Source: Coriolopsis trogii
Lineage: Eukaryota > Basidiomycota > Agaricomycetes > Polyporales > Polyporaceae
Direction of reading: 5' to 3'
DNA length: 64,000 bases
NCBI GenBank assembly: GCA_020543525.1
Contig: JAHYIO010000042.1
Location: forward strand, 186,001-250,000
The position numbers and the translations under genes are program-made. A model generated the notes under the pieces. That model saw only the letters and a list, made by a program, of their open reading frames with translations. It ran no database searches and had not been told where the DNA came from. Below, piece after piece: positions 10,869 to 22,881 of this stretch; within the stretch, counting starts at the first letter, position 1, and each line of letters starts with the position of its first letter.

Positions 10869-12288
10869 TCACAATCCCGCGGCATCCCCCATTATCGCGA
10901 ACCGCTCGTACGCACGGGGACAGGTCGTCGCAGCATCGTCCAGGGCAGCAGCCGCAAGGGCGAACCCGTCCTCAAACGCGGCCGGGGAGCACAAGCCCCT
11001 GGAGCGCATACGGTCAAAGAAGTATGCCGCAATCTGGGAGGGTTCGTCCAAAGACGAGAAAGTCGCAGCTCTGGAGAGCTTCTCCACGAACAGACGATGC
11101 GAAGACTCCGGTAGCGCTCGGAACGACGTGAGGGTGTCCCGGACGGCGTGAAGGCGCAGAACAGTCTGAACGAGCTCATCGACTTGCATATCTGTGTCAT
11201 GTGCTGGATCGGACTGTGGGGATGAGGGACATGTTGGATGCTTGGAAGAGGAGGCTGTGGAGGTTGCTGGGTATGGGTACGAAGACGTCGAACAGCTGGT
11301 CGGAGGACACTCGCCGTCCTTCATGTAGGCAGAGACTTGCTCCAGATCACTTGCCAGGATACTCGGGTCACAATCCACCCTTCGTCGGGATTAGCGCAAT
11401 GCTCAAAGGAGATAAGAGAGAACGCGCACCGGGTCGAGCGTATCGCGTCGCCTTGCGGGGATGGGCGAGACGACCTCACCAAGAGGCTCACCTCGTTGCC
11501 CGTCGAGCTCTCCTCTAAAATCACTTCGCTGCCTGGCTGGATGCGCTCCGCCTGAGGCAGGGCGTCACCTCCCTTCTGTTCCGCAATGTGCTCCTTGTCC
11601 TTCTGGCCTCGTAGGTTCCGCTGCCATACCTCTGTAGCGCGCTTCATTCGCTCCTCCTTCAGTCGCTTCCGTAGCTCCAGGTCCTCGGAGGAACGTGGGA
11701 CGGGGAAGTGCGAGGATTGGCTTGAAGGCAATGCACACGGGCTTACACTGCTCCCGTGAACACGAAGATCTGGAGCCCTTGTCGGCTGACTCTTTTCACT
11801 CGGAGCTGGCTGTATCGAGTGATGCTCTTCAGAAGACAAGGGGTCCGTGTCAGACAGCTCTTGAAAGAGCCTCTTGATTTCGACTTGTGTGGGTTTGCGT
11901 TGTTCGGGACGCACTACTGCCGTTCGCAGCGGAGAGTGTGACGCGCATCCGCCGGACGAGGACAGTGATGCACTGGGACGTGACGACAAGGAGGCAGTCA
12001 TAGCTGGAATGCTTCCAAACGTCTTCACGCGGCCATTGGAATGCTTCGTCAAGTCCGGAGCTCCAGCCTGAGGGCGAGCGTTGATCGTGATGGAGGGCGC
12101 AAGAGACAGTGTGGACGTCGCTTTGGTTCAATATCAGCTTTGAGACACAGGTAAAAGGTAGTAGAAAGCCTACGCAATGATGCCACAGACGATTTTGGGA
12201 TGTTGGATCGGCCTTTCGCTGCCGTCTTGCGGGGCTTCCCAGCACTCGACGATGCAACTACGGGTGGTTTGGCTGCCTTGGCTGGCAT
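10869..12288 (-). CDS. Orphan MA3-domain protein with disordered N-terminus
   Basis: Reads as three exons, about 12288-12174, 12120-11492 and 11339-10869 (404 residues); the second intron (152 nt) is my best reading, chosen because it alone keeps the frame. The N-terminal 250 residues are Ser/Pro/Lys-rich with a charged helical stretch (LELRKRLKEERMKRATEVWQ). The C-terminal 130 residues match the MA3 type: VLRLHAVRDTLTSFRALPES, LFVEKLSRAA, FFDRMRSRGLCSPAAFEDGF, the same landmarks as the MA3 domains of the gene at 8493-10611. No MIF4G domain is present. It lies 258 bases upstream of that gene on the same strand, so the pair could be a split or expanded eIF4G-like gene; a stop codon and intergenic sequence separate them. 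Confidence 0.65.
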
Positions 12289-13063
12289 GACAAGCACGTA
12301 GGCGAAGGGGATAAGAGTGTTGTACGAGTGAGCAGGTCAGTCGCACGTACCACACTTACTACACCCTGGCTGCAGCAGCCTCAGGTGATGTAAAGTGCTG
12401 CAGCACTACCACAAATTCCTGACCCCTAATTGAGCGGTATTGATACAAGCGCAGCCTGAATGCGTGTGAGCTAACATGAAGGAGATTTGGTATACAAACT
12501 GATGTTTTGGATGTCAGGAGTCGCGGAGAGACATCAGGCGAGAGTATAGGCACTCAGGTGCTACTCCCACCGGGCCGTAGTGGCCCGTTCGGAGCGTCCT
12601 ATACAGTGAAGTTATCTGCAGGTATCGAGATGCGAGAAGTCACATACATAGACGCATACGACACTACTTCACTTCATGGTCAGTCATAGCGTCAAGTACG
12701 ATTCGTACGACAAGAGAATGAGAGAGGTCGCCATCGTAGTGGCCCACACTGTTCGTGGCATATAGGGTGGGCCCTCATGAGAGCCATTGGATCACGAGAG
12801 ACCCAGGGCGCACCCCCATGGTGTGTGCACGAGCGCAGGATACGCTGATCATGCTCGGTCGTAATGTTGGTCAGAGCTGATCGCGATAGAAAGCAGATCC
12901 CCATGTACCAAGGGATGCCTAGCAGAACCAACGTCAGAGCGGTCCTACGCAGCATACAACTAATGTACCCGATGCGGAAGAGCGCTGACTCGGTGGCGGA
13001 TGGCTGGAGATATGCTTTAACACATACCGTCTGTTGCCTGAGCGTCCGAACACACTTTGAAGA
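12289..13063. other. Intergenic region without a supported gene
   Basis: Contains the promoter side of the MA3 gene and the 3' side of the IMPACT-like gene. Open frames are under 90 codons and overlap in several frames. Nothing else recognised. Confidence 0.4.
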
Positions 13064-13842
13064 TCAAGTATGACCTTCTTCGCTCTTCGCTTTGGCCTTA
13101 TTCAAGGCAGCCTTGACACTTTTGATCGAATTCTCTCGTGCAGTGATGAGCCGCTTAGCTTTAGTGACGTCCAGCGACTCTTCGAGTGCAGCGTAGGACA
13201 CTGAGGGTTTCTTGGGTAGAGATTCTCCACCCGTGGCGTCCGCACCGGATGTCGAAGCGCTCAGCTCAGCGCGAAGGGAAGCCAGAATATCATCGAGGGA
13301 CGCGAGAGTCGCGATGCATGTCGACATGTCGTCTTTGAGGCGGAATGTGCGACAGACCTCGCGGGTACATGTCTCGATGTGGTCGAACCGAACCGGACCG
13401 AGCATCTCGCCGCCATACCTGTATGTATGCCGTCAGCCCCAGCCGCAGAAGCCCACAGCATGACATGCACGCACCAGCGACTGACGATCACGACGGCGTC
13501 AATGACGCCCTCCGCTTGCATGACCTTCAGCACCCTGCCTCCGGCGTACTTCTCTCCGTCGTCGTCAGACCCGCTGATGACTTCAAAGTCGTCCGGCCCG
13601 CCAAGGCCACTTTTGCCCGCCTTGAGGCCCATGCACCGCCATGCCGCGATTTCGTGCGTGGCCGGTCGCTGGCCGTGCACGACGCGCCTCGTATGTTGGA
13701 CCGCTCTACGGGCTTCTTCCACGCTGGCTGCGGAGTACACGTTCGCAACAAACGTGGATCCTCTGTCACGTATCTCCTGAGATGTGGCCAGGGCTTTGGG
13801 AGCGGGTTTGGAGGACTTGACGTACGAATCGAGATTCGACAT
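13064..13842 (-). CDS. IMPACT/YIH1-type (UPF0029) protein without RWD domain
   Basis: Two exons, 13842-13475 and 13418-13064, joined across a 56-nt intron to 240 residues. Residues about 25-135 form the UPF0029/IMPACT N-terminal-type domain: the SxFVANVYSA start, ARRAVQHTRRVVHGQRPATH, the loop SGSDDDGEKYAGGRVLKVM, and across the splice VIVSRWYGGEMLGPVRFDHI, the signature of the family. The C-terminal 80 residues are charged and Lys-rich. In yeast YIH1 and mammalian IMPACT the same domain follows an N-terminal RWD domain that binds GCN1 and restrains GCN2. Only about 25 residues precede the domain here, so the RWD part is absent, as in the bacterial YigZ form. Role in translation control is therefore inferred only from family. 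Diverges from the channel gene at 14464. Confidence 0.85.
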
Positions 13843-14463
13843 GACGGTCGTAGTAGAAGTTACTGCGTCGGCTACTTCGATGATGTCGAGCGCTGTGCAC
13901 GCTAAAATGTAACCGAGCCCTTATTCCGTGGAGCTCTGGTGATTACCGCTGCTTACCGGACTTTTCTTTCAAGCATGCTAGAGTCTCGTGTCGTCATATC
14001 CAATAACGAAAGGTCTACAAACAGAATGTCCCGGCGGCATGCAGATGAGTGATGAGGCCTGAAGGCCAGAAGGAGAGAGGGTTGTCACTGTATACGACTA
14101 GTGGCGGATAAGTGTTGACAAGGGATATTTTAGGGCTGTTATGCTGGGCTTATCTCTTTGAAGATGGCTAAAGGGAAATACCGGTTCCTGGCCGGTGTTT
14201 GGGGAGTTACGGTCATAAACACCGCCCACCTCTAGCGCCGGTGCATAGGACGCGCAAAGTCGGGGTATTGGAGGCTTTTGTTCCTCATCGAGCACGACGC
14301 TCACCAGACAGCGCTCCACGACGACCTCCGCTTCTTGTGTCCCCCTCTCTCCTGTCTTTGCTCTGTCTCCTGTCTCCTTTAACCCTAGAACTGGCCCAAT
14401 CAGCCCCCGAGCGGGCTCAAACGCTTCGTCCACCTACCACCACCTCCCCTTCCTCCTCACGTC
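13843..14463. promoter_or_regulatory. Divergent promoter region, IMPACT-like / CSC1-like
   Basis: A 621-base spacer between two oppositely directed start codons. The right end (about 14335-14385) is a strong C/T tract of repeated CTCCTGTCT-like units, typical of fungal promoters near the transcription start of the + strand gene. No TATA box is obvious. Confidence 0.4.
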
Positions 14464-17400
14464 ATGGCCAACGACTTTGACCATTTCATCGATGAAACAA
14501 CGAGCCAACGGACGCTGGCGCCCGTGGCGGTTGCATCGCAGGTCGCATTGATGGCAGGAGTGTCGGTGAGTGTGTTGCACTGCACGAAGGATAGATGTCG
14601 GTGTTGATGAGGGCCGGTGGCCAGTTCGCAACTGTCGTCCTCTTTAACGTGCTGAGGCCAAGAAATAAGGTATGTACTCCTCCTGTGCTTCATTATTACT
14701 GTCATCGTCGCTTGTGGGGGGCATCGAAACTTCAGAACGAGTGAACAAGCCATGCCTGCACGGGGCCGCGGTCTGCGCAGTATGTCCACTATTGTTCCCG
14801 TTTGGCAGCTGCGATGCCTGTGTTACGCCTTCCGGCGCTGGTATGGGGTGTTATATTGACATTGCACGACTGACCAGCAACTTCACCAATCAAGTGAGCC
14901 ACTTCCCTCAGAGGATTGGTTCGGTCGGGTACTGGACGGTCGTGCACTGTGTGATCCCTTGAGACGTTGTAAGGCGGCTTTACTCTATAAATGCATGGGG
15001 TTTGCGCTCCCGAGTATTGTGATATGCCCATCTCCGGGATTTGCCATACTTGGCAGGACACGTCTAGCGATATCAACCTTCATTGTATCGTGCGACAGGC
15101 GCATAACTGACTACATCTCGTAGATTGTATACGAGCCCAAAGTCAAGTACCATGTTGGCAACAAGGTTCCGCCACGCACATCGGACTCGTTCATGGGTTG
15201 GGTGTCGCCGCTTATTCACACCAAAGAGCCCGAACTCGTCGAGAAAATCGGGCTCGATGCCGCCATCTTCCTCCGCTTCATCCGCCTGTGCCGCTGGCTA
15301 TTCAGCGCTATCGCTGCGCTGACGTGCGCAGTACTGATACCAATCAACGTCGTGTACAACATCAAGAACGTCCCCTCGGATAAGCGCGATGCCCTCTCTA
15401 TGCTGACCATCCGAGACGTGAAGGACAACCCCCTCTTCGCTCATGTCGCGGTCACCTATGCGATCACGTTCATCGTCATCTGGTTCGTCTACGTCCATTG
15501 GCGTGAAGTCGTACGTCTCCGGCGAGAGTGGTTCCGCTCGCCGGAATACATCGAGTCGTTCTATGCGCGTACCTTGATGGTCACCGAGGTACCCAAGAAG
15601 TTGCAGTCCGACGAGGGACTTCGTGCCATTTTCGAGTCGGTCCAAGTGCCCTACCCCACGACTTCGGTCCACATCGGTCGCAAGGTCGGCCGTCTCCCGG
15701 AACTCATTGAATACCACAACGACGCCGTGCGGGAGCTGGAGGCGGTCCTGGTGAAGTACCTGAAGGGTGGCAAGATTGGCAAGAAGCGTCCGACGATCAC
15801 TATCGGAGGCTTCCTTGGTTGTGGAGGTCAGAAGAAGGATGCGATTGACTACTACACGTGCGTACGACGGCTAAACCGCTCGATGCGGCAACTGACAAGT
15901 CTATAAGTGCCAAGCTGCAGCGCGCGGAACGAGCTGTTGAAGAATTCCGCAATCAGATTGACTTGCGCAAGCCTGAGAACTACGGGTTCGCGTCGATGGC
16001 CGCCGTCCCGTATGCCCACATTGTTGCCAACCTGCTCCGGCACAAGCATCCCAAGGGGGCCACTATCACACTTGCGCCCAACCCCAAGGACATCGTAAGT
16101 CAAGACGATCTATCGGACCGTAGTCCGAATTGACAGCCGTCTGCAGGTGTGGACAAACATTGGTAGGACCAAGTCGGAGATTCATCGCAAGCAAACCATC
16201 GGCTGGCTGTGGCTCGTCGCAGTGTGTTTCTTCAACACGATCCCGCTCTTGATCATCTCCATTCTTGCCAACTTGTCCTCGGTACGTGCCTCTGTGGAAC
16301 CATCGTTGAACTCACGAGACTCAAGTTCTACCATGTCTAGCTTACCGCCTTCGTACCCTTCCTTGACGAATGGTCCAGCTCATCTCCCGGATCGTTCACC
16401 TTCGTGTCTGGTGTGCTCCCTCCGGCTGTCTCCGCATTGTTCGGATGGGCCTTGCCGATCATTATGCGCAAGCTCACGAAGTACATGGGTGCATACACGC
16501 ACTCCCGCATGGATCGTGCTGTTGTTGCGCGCTACTTTGCGTTCTTGATCATCTCGCAACTGGTCATCTTCACTCTGATTGGTGTCATCTTCAGTGAGTA
16601 CCGTGTATTTCGCCCCCGAGATTACCGTCCGTGACGTGTCCGTAGATTCCGTGAAGCAGGTTGTCATACTCATCGGGAAGCACAAGAGTTTCGACGAGAT
16701 TCTCCGTAACTTCAAACGTACGTCATTACTTCTTGGTAGATCATCCGTTGCCTGACATTGTGGTGTTGTAGAGCTTCCCGAGACCATCAACGAGACATAC
16801 ATCGATCAAGCTTCGTACTGGCTCACGTATTTCCCGTATGTCACCAATTCCTGTGTCGTCGATTACTCTCTCACCCATCGGTCGCACCATGTAGACTGCG
16901 TGGCTTCCTCGTCTTGTTCGATCTTGCGCAGCTCCTCAACCTATTCGTCGTATTCTTCAAGACTCAGTACGTCCTCACCACTTCCTGTGCGAGACATTGC
17001 TGACGTGTCCTTACTAGCTTTCTTGGTCGCACCCCCCGTGAGATCCGCGAGTGGACGAAGCCGCCAGACTTCCAGTTCGCTATCTACTAGTGGGTGGTTA
17101 TTTCTGCTCACGTACGGAACACGGCAGTGATGTGTTTGTAGCTCTAACATGCTGTTTATGGCTGCGGTTGCGTTCTTCTTTGCTCCGCTAGCCCCTCTTG
17201 TGGCTGTCGCGGCTGCAGTTGTCTTTTGGGTCAGCTCCGTGGTTTACAAGTACCAGCTCATGTTCGTCTTCGTCTCGAAGACGGAGAGTGGCGGGGTGAA
17301 TCTATCATATACTCCTAGTCATATACTAGATCACTGATCTTTTGCGCCTGTAGCGCATGTGGAATGTCGTGATCAATCGTCTTCTTGCCGGTGTGCTTCT

Positions 17401-18677
17401 AATGCAGTGCATTATGTTGCTCAGTGAGTATCCTTCATGCCGCCCATAACACGCGAGCTGACAGCGCTCGCAGCTATTGGTCTGCAGTTTGGCTTCAAGT
17501 CGCTGTTCTGGATTGCCACAATCCCACCCATCCTCATCACGATCATATTCAAGATCTATATCCACCACATGTTCCAGCCTCAGTTCCGGTATTACATTCC
17601 CACCGAGGCGGAGCTCCGCGAGGCTCAGGTCCACTCCCGCCGCCACGACGCATCGCGGAACCGGCTCGAGACGCGGTTCGGCCACCCTGCGCTGCACTCG
17701 GAGCTGTTCACCCCCATGGTGCATGCGAACATGACGAATCTGCTGTCGCAGGTTTATCATGGCAAGATCAAGGACGTGCAGACCAAGTTGGACGATATGG
17801 GTGGGCGGAAGACGGACGCGCATGTTGTCGCGGGTGGCATCAAGATTGCTGGTATCCAGGAGGTACGCGTTATCGCTCGTCGTTCTCATATCCGGAGAGC
17901 TTACCCACAGCCATGCAGAGCGACCTCGAGTACGACCCCGCTTTGTATCGCCGCGACCGTGGAGATGATTGGGACACGCGGTCCATCTCGTCGTCGAACC
18001 TATTGGAGACAAAGTCGATCTATCCCGAGGCTGGTCGCGCGTCGCCTGCTCCGTCGAAGTTGATGGGCTACGATCGGTACCTCGCTCAAGGTCCGACACC
18101 GGAATTTGAGATGACGAGGCTGGACATCCCCGACCACCAACCACTGCTTCACCAGGTATGTCTCTTGGCTCGTCTGGTTGTTCCCTCTTGTTGATGTTGT
18201 TGGCAGGGCTCGGGCTACTTTGACGCGAACCTGGGGGCGAGTAGGAGCAACGTCGACCTCAACTACGCGACACCTCTGAGCGAGCAGTCACATACGCCAT
18301 TGATTCCTGCTGCGTACCCCAACGAAGTGTATCGTGAAGCACCACTCCACCGGCCGTACCCTTCACAAGGATACGACAGCTTCACCACACCTCCCCAGGA
18401 GTACCCCCCTCCTCAGCAATACACTCCGCCGCAGCAGTACGCTCCTCAACAGTACGCTTCCCCTCAGCAGTATGCTCCCCCTCCCCAACAATATCCGCCC
18501 CAACAATATCCTCCCCAACAACAATACCCCGCGCACGGACGGTATCCGAGCCAACCTGGGTTGAACTCGCAACGATCGTCGCCCGACTCATACGCTGGCA
18601 TCCCTGCGCCGCCGCCGCCAGGCCTCGACGACGGCTCACAGAACATGGCGGGGCGGGGCGCGCATCGAGCGCTATGA
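14464..18677 (+). CDS. CSC1/RSN1-like calcium-permeable stress-gated channel
   Basis: Fifteen exons (first 14464-14565, last 18207-18677) join to exactly 3057 nt, 1018 residues, with all introns 45-59 nt except a 454-nt intron at 14670-15123. The protein belongs to the OSCA/CSC1/TMEM63 family of the plasma or inner membranes: an N-terminal membrane segment, FIRLCRWLFSAIAALTCAV, the cytosolic domain starting ARTLMVTEVPKKLQSDEG (RRM-like fold), then the channel core from IGWLWLVAVCFFNTIPLLII through LPETINETYIDQASYWLTYF and LLNLFVVFFK to IPPILITIIFKIYIHHMF. The C-terminal tail is soluble, with a proline/glutamine-rich stretch of about a dozen PPQQY-like units (18400-18540). The cytosolic region carries the conserved WTKPPDFQFAIYYSN. 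Intact. Confidence 0.9.
18387..18545 (+). repeat. PPQQY-type tandem repeat in channel tail
   Basis: In-frame degenerate repeat of 9-24 nt units coding YPPPQQYTPPQQYAPQQY and similar. Such repeats change length easily and commonly form disordered, possibly protein-binding tails. Seen directly in the sequence. Confidence 0.8.
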
Positions 18678-19086
18678 GCCAGTGGGTAGAAGCTCGAGCA
18701 GTCAAGAAGCGGCGACAATGTAGGTTGGAAATGTTTCGGATATCCGTCTATCGTACTATGATGGGCTAGTAGTTTATCTCCTTTTTTGCTCGATGTTTAT
18801 GTCGTCTATGCTGTGCACTATAGTTCTTTGGACCTCTTTCATTCTCTCGTCGCATGCGATGTGCATGTTTTAGAATGGGTACAAAGCCGCCCTTCGGTAC
18901 GTCCCACGTTCACGGACTTGCAGATGATCGGACACTCGTAGGCATGTGATGTAGTGCACACCAAGACCTCGGACGTCGACTGTACTGCATACCACACACT
19001 CATTGCTTCGAAGAGTCCTAGCAATGACCCAAGTGAAAATATTACAAGAAGCTATACGTATAGGGGCACCGGGGAGGTATGTAGCA
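18678..19086. other. Convergent 3' spacer
   Basis: Lies between the stop codons of the channel (+) and the GT8 gene (-). T-rich from 18765 to 18850, consistent with 3' processing signals. No gene seen. Confidence 0.5.
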
Positions 19087-20411
19087 TCATGCCAGAGCAT
19101 CGCACCTGGCAAGCTTGGTGCCATACGACCGCCTTGTCTCCTTCCATGCCTCGATCCATTCGATGACCTCTTCCTTGAACTCGGGCACCTTGCGCGCCAC
19201 GCGCGCCGCGTTCTTCTCGAGCTGGTCGATAGGAACCTCCTCGTAGTCGCCCTGGAGGAAGGGCTTCGCCATCGTGTAGTGCATGATGCGCATCTCGGGC
19301 TGGAGCGCGTCCCAGAGGCGCGGGGTGCGGAGCTTGATGGCGAGGTTCGCGTTGTACGCGTACGGCATGCGGACGACCTCGGCGCCATAGTAGTGGTTGA
19401 GGAAGGACTGCTCCGCCTGGGACGCAGGGTAGTTCGCGGTCGCGATCTTGGAGACCATGTCGTTGAAGACGTCCGTGCTCGGGCGGATGTACATGACGCC
19501 CGCGTTGAAGTCGGTCACGTAACCCTGCGAGCCGGCGTAGACGTCGGGCACGGCGGCGAACGTGAATGGGAGGCGGAAGACCTCGTCAAAGTTGCGCCGG
19601 ACGACGGTGTCGGCGTCGACGTACATGACGCTCTTGTACCCCTGCTGGTCGAGCTTCCAGAGGTGGAGCTTCGAGTATTGGTCGAGGAAGTGTCGGTGCA
19701 CGCCTGAGTGTGGGGGAGCGATGCGCTCGATGGGAATGGCTTCCCATCCAGATATTTGGGCGACGCAGAGCGCGCGCTTGGAGATCTTGTCCGGGAGGTA
19801 GAAGAGGACGCGAGCGGCGGACGAATTGGCGACGTTGAGCGTGTGCCCAAGCGTGGCGACTGCTGTTGCGAACGCGTCTGTATAAAGGCCTGTGACGATC
19901 GCGTTGTCATGCGTGTTTACCGGCTTGACTGAGGACAATGCTTTGGGGTCGACGATGGGGTAATGGTTTCTGAGAGGTGCGGTCAGCACGTATACTTGGA
20001 AGTCGGCCGGAATGACAGATTCAAGCACACGCTCTCTGGGTTCTCCGCCCTACTGATGCGAGATGCGTGTCTTCTTGAGCCCTGAATCAATCTAGAGGCA
20101 GATTGCAGCCTCCCACAAGCCCAAAACGCATGCGAACGGAAATACACATCTACACCCCAAAACCTGTCCCAGTCCTTCCTCCCATAACGCCCTGTAAAAA
20201 CAAATGACACTCACAGGGCTTGATAGTTATCCAATGGCACCGGCCATGTGAATATCTTCCAGTAAAGGAAGTACAGGTTGACCGCTACGGACACGCCGAG
20301 GAGGATGAGTGCAACACGTCGCCGCTTATCCGCTGTTTTGTGCTTGTATGGACTCCCAGGTTCGCCGTCGGCCCAGAGAGGGAGAGGAATGTAGTCCTTG
20401 TAGCGTACCAT
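19087..20411 (-). CDS. Membrane-anchored GT8 glycosyltransferase
   Basis: Two exons, 20411-20215 and 20035-19087, join to 381 residues. The N-terminus is cytosolic and basic (KTADKRRR) and is followed by one membrane anchor (VALILLGVSVAVNLYFLYW), so this is a type II protein of the secretory pathway, probably Golgi. The catalytic part matches glycosyltransferase family 8 (glycogenin/galactinol-synthase-like): an early NAIVTGLYTDAF strand, the metal-binding DxD motif in VMYVDADTVVRRNFDEVF, the acceptor loop with DFNAGVMYIRPS, SFLNHYY, and the late MHYTMAKPF segment with the conserved His of the HxxxxKPW-type motif. The family transfers sugar from UDP-sugars; donor and acceptor cannot be told from sequence. 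The 179-nt intron lies just after the membrane anchor. Intact. Confidence 0.85.
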
Positions 20412-22881
20412 GTAGAGCGACGATGTGGACGGAGGAGGAAGAGGTGCACATCGTGCATGACAGCGCCGAGGCTATGTGTCGTACCGGCAGTATACTTGAT
20501 AGCATAATTCCGCATAACATCCCGCTGACTCTGAGTTATACTCAATAACACCGCCACTTTGATGCGATTGAACGCCTGAACTTACCTTCACCATTAGTGC
20601 CGCTCCTTGGCATTTGCCCAAGTTATGAAGTTCATTATGATGTACCATCAACAACAGCTTGAGCATCAACATCTTCGTAGGCAGATACTGCGCCTTTGAA
20701 CGGTGAGCCCATGAACATTCACTGCATCTGACCACTGTCTATCATGAGACAGATTCCGCCGAGTGACCGAATCCAATGAACTGGTTGACATTTGGAATTC
20801 TCTTAGGCAAACATTTCTACACAACACGACTAGGAAAGCGTCCGCAGACTGCGGTTTCCACGCTTCCATCATGCCTCCGTTCCTTGTCCATTGGCATCCC
20901 GTGGGTATGTACGCACTGGTGCGCCGACGATGTCGGAGCGACCTTCGACTCGAACAGATACATCATGATTGCCTTGGGCTCAAGTCGCCCAGTGTCTGGC
21001 CTGCAGTGTCAACGTCCCAGAAGTTTAGGAGCTGCATCTGGAGCTGCAGAACGCTCGCTCCGGGCAATGGGTGGCACCCGTGGTAACCCAGAGGGACTCC
21101 GGAAAGACGCAGGGATGTCTGTGATCCCAGGATCCCACCCTCCCAATATGCGCCCTCACGACACACGGCAGACCGCAGCCGAGCGTCCTCGCTGGCAGCT
21201 CCGTCGACAGCGATGGTCTTGTTCGACATCGTTCTCGAAGCCCATAAACGGTCCATGGGCCTCTAAGCCCATAGTAGTAGCTCACTGTTCCGTTCCACCG
21301 TCAGGTCTCAGCTGCGGGGGGGGCTCGACTTCATATCACTCTCCCTCTTCGACCGACAACGGAGAACGTTATCCGAACATTGACGTTCTTCTCCCGAAAG
21401 TCCAGAGCACAGAAAGAGACGACGGTGTACTCTAGGCGACGTCGCTCGAGGCCTCGGAAAACTCGGGTGCAGATCCTCCTGACCTCTCAGAAGCCTCACC
21501 CCGACCGAAGCTGGCTGCTGGAACCTGGGGCGCTTACTGGCACTAAACGGTGCCCCCAAAACCCTCTACTTGGATCCATCCGTCCGACATATACATACCC
21601 TGCGCTATCGGCCTGGACTCCATCTGCAAGACCCAACGCCGTGGCCATCGATGACGAACGCACGAAGCAACGATATCGTTCAACTCCGCTCTGCACCCAG
21701 CTCTCCATCCAACCCACATGGTCCCGGTGCTTTGGAACGCAACCCACGGTAGCACGACCATAGGGCGACAAAGCCTGCAGACGTTGACGTTGACGATTCA
21801 TCATGTCTATCGGACTAGTAGTCAGCACGGGCGTGACGGCCAATCTGCAGCCAAATGAACAGGCCAGCCGCGTCACTCCGTGTGTTGCGCGCACGCTCAC
21901 ACGGCGTCCACTTCCGTGCTGTCCGCACGGACTTCACACCACCGTTCGTGTGTTGTGTTTATGTGTACCCTCGATGTTCAGATGTTACTACTGGAGGGTT
22001 GCCGATGCTGCTACAGAGAGAAGGGGTAGGGAACAGATGCAGGACAGGGAGACGCGAGAGGACGCTTGAAATGGAGGATGGGACATGGACAGGAACAAAA
22101 CAGACTATGGAGGGAGCGGGAGAGTGAGAGTGTGACGACGGCGACTTCATGTACCGTACGCAATGGACTGCTAAAAAGCTGAACAACGTGGACAGCGATG
22201 CCGAATGAAAGAGCGCTAACGGATTGCAGACCACGCCATCTGCGACGACAAGAGGGAGGAGCCCTAAACTGCCGACTGACTCGGCCCGGAGGGAGGAGTT
22301 TACATAGGCATGTAAAGGAAATCACAGACGGCGTTCGCGTCGACGGGATGTAGAGTATATCTAATGTGCTGCTAAATCGAAAAATGGAGAACACGCGCTC
22401 GATACATGAGAACGAGAGACCCGGGAAAGACGATGGACCAAGGACCAAGGACTGCGGAGAGAGGGCGAGGGCGACGCAATGTGAGAGTCACAGGAAGTGC
22501 GGTGATGATGGGGGTACGGTGGAGCGGGAACGAAAAGAGGGATGGGAATTAGGAGGACACGGGTCGACGACCCGAGCATAAGGATAGACGGTAAAGGTGG
22601 CGGCTCCCAAGGCGACACGGAAAGGAAAAAGAGCTATATCTGAACAATGATACATAACCAATATCGCGATAACGATGCCGACAGAAGGAGTGGCTCATGG
22701 ACAGAGCATGACGAAGAGAGAAAGGGGGGCGGGCGGGCAGACGGGGAGAGGGAGAAAGGGTAATCATCGGCAGGTTCTGTTTCTGTTAATGCGTCTGTAT
22801 CCGCGCCCCACTCGTACACGTAGCTTTATCAACGTCCTATGTTATCGACGAAAAAAGAGAGAGGAACGAGCCAAGCCTGGC
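20412..22881. other. Gene-poor stretch of 2.5 kb
   Basis: No gene supported. Open frames on both strands (for example 20776-21435 and 22011-22448) overlap each other and show low-complexity Ser/Arg/Pro or Ser/Leu compositions without motifs. From about 22050 to 22780 the + strand is strongly purine-rich (GGGAGA, GAAAGGGG), which makes long spurious frames on the minus strand. The right end should be the 3' untranslated part of the OPT gene. It could hold an untranslated RNA, but I see no structure that shows one. Confidence 0.45.

Noticed and set aside
19003..19707. 234-codon + strand frame
   Set aside because: Antisense shadow of the GT8 catalytic domain; Val/Arg/Glu-rich composition typical of reverse reading.
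20776..22448. Several frames of 90-219 codons
   Set aside because: Low-complexity, mutually overlapping, partly caused by a purine tract; no domain.
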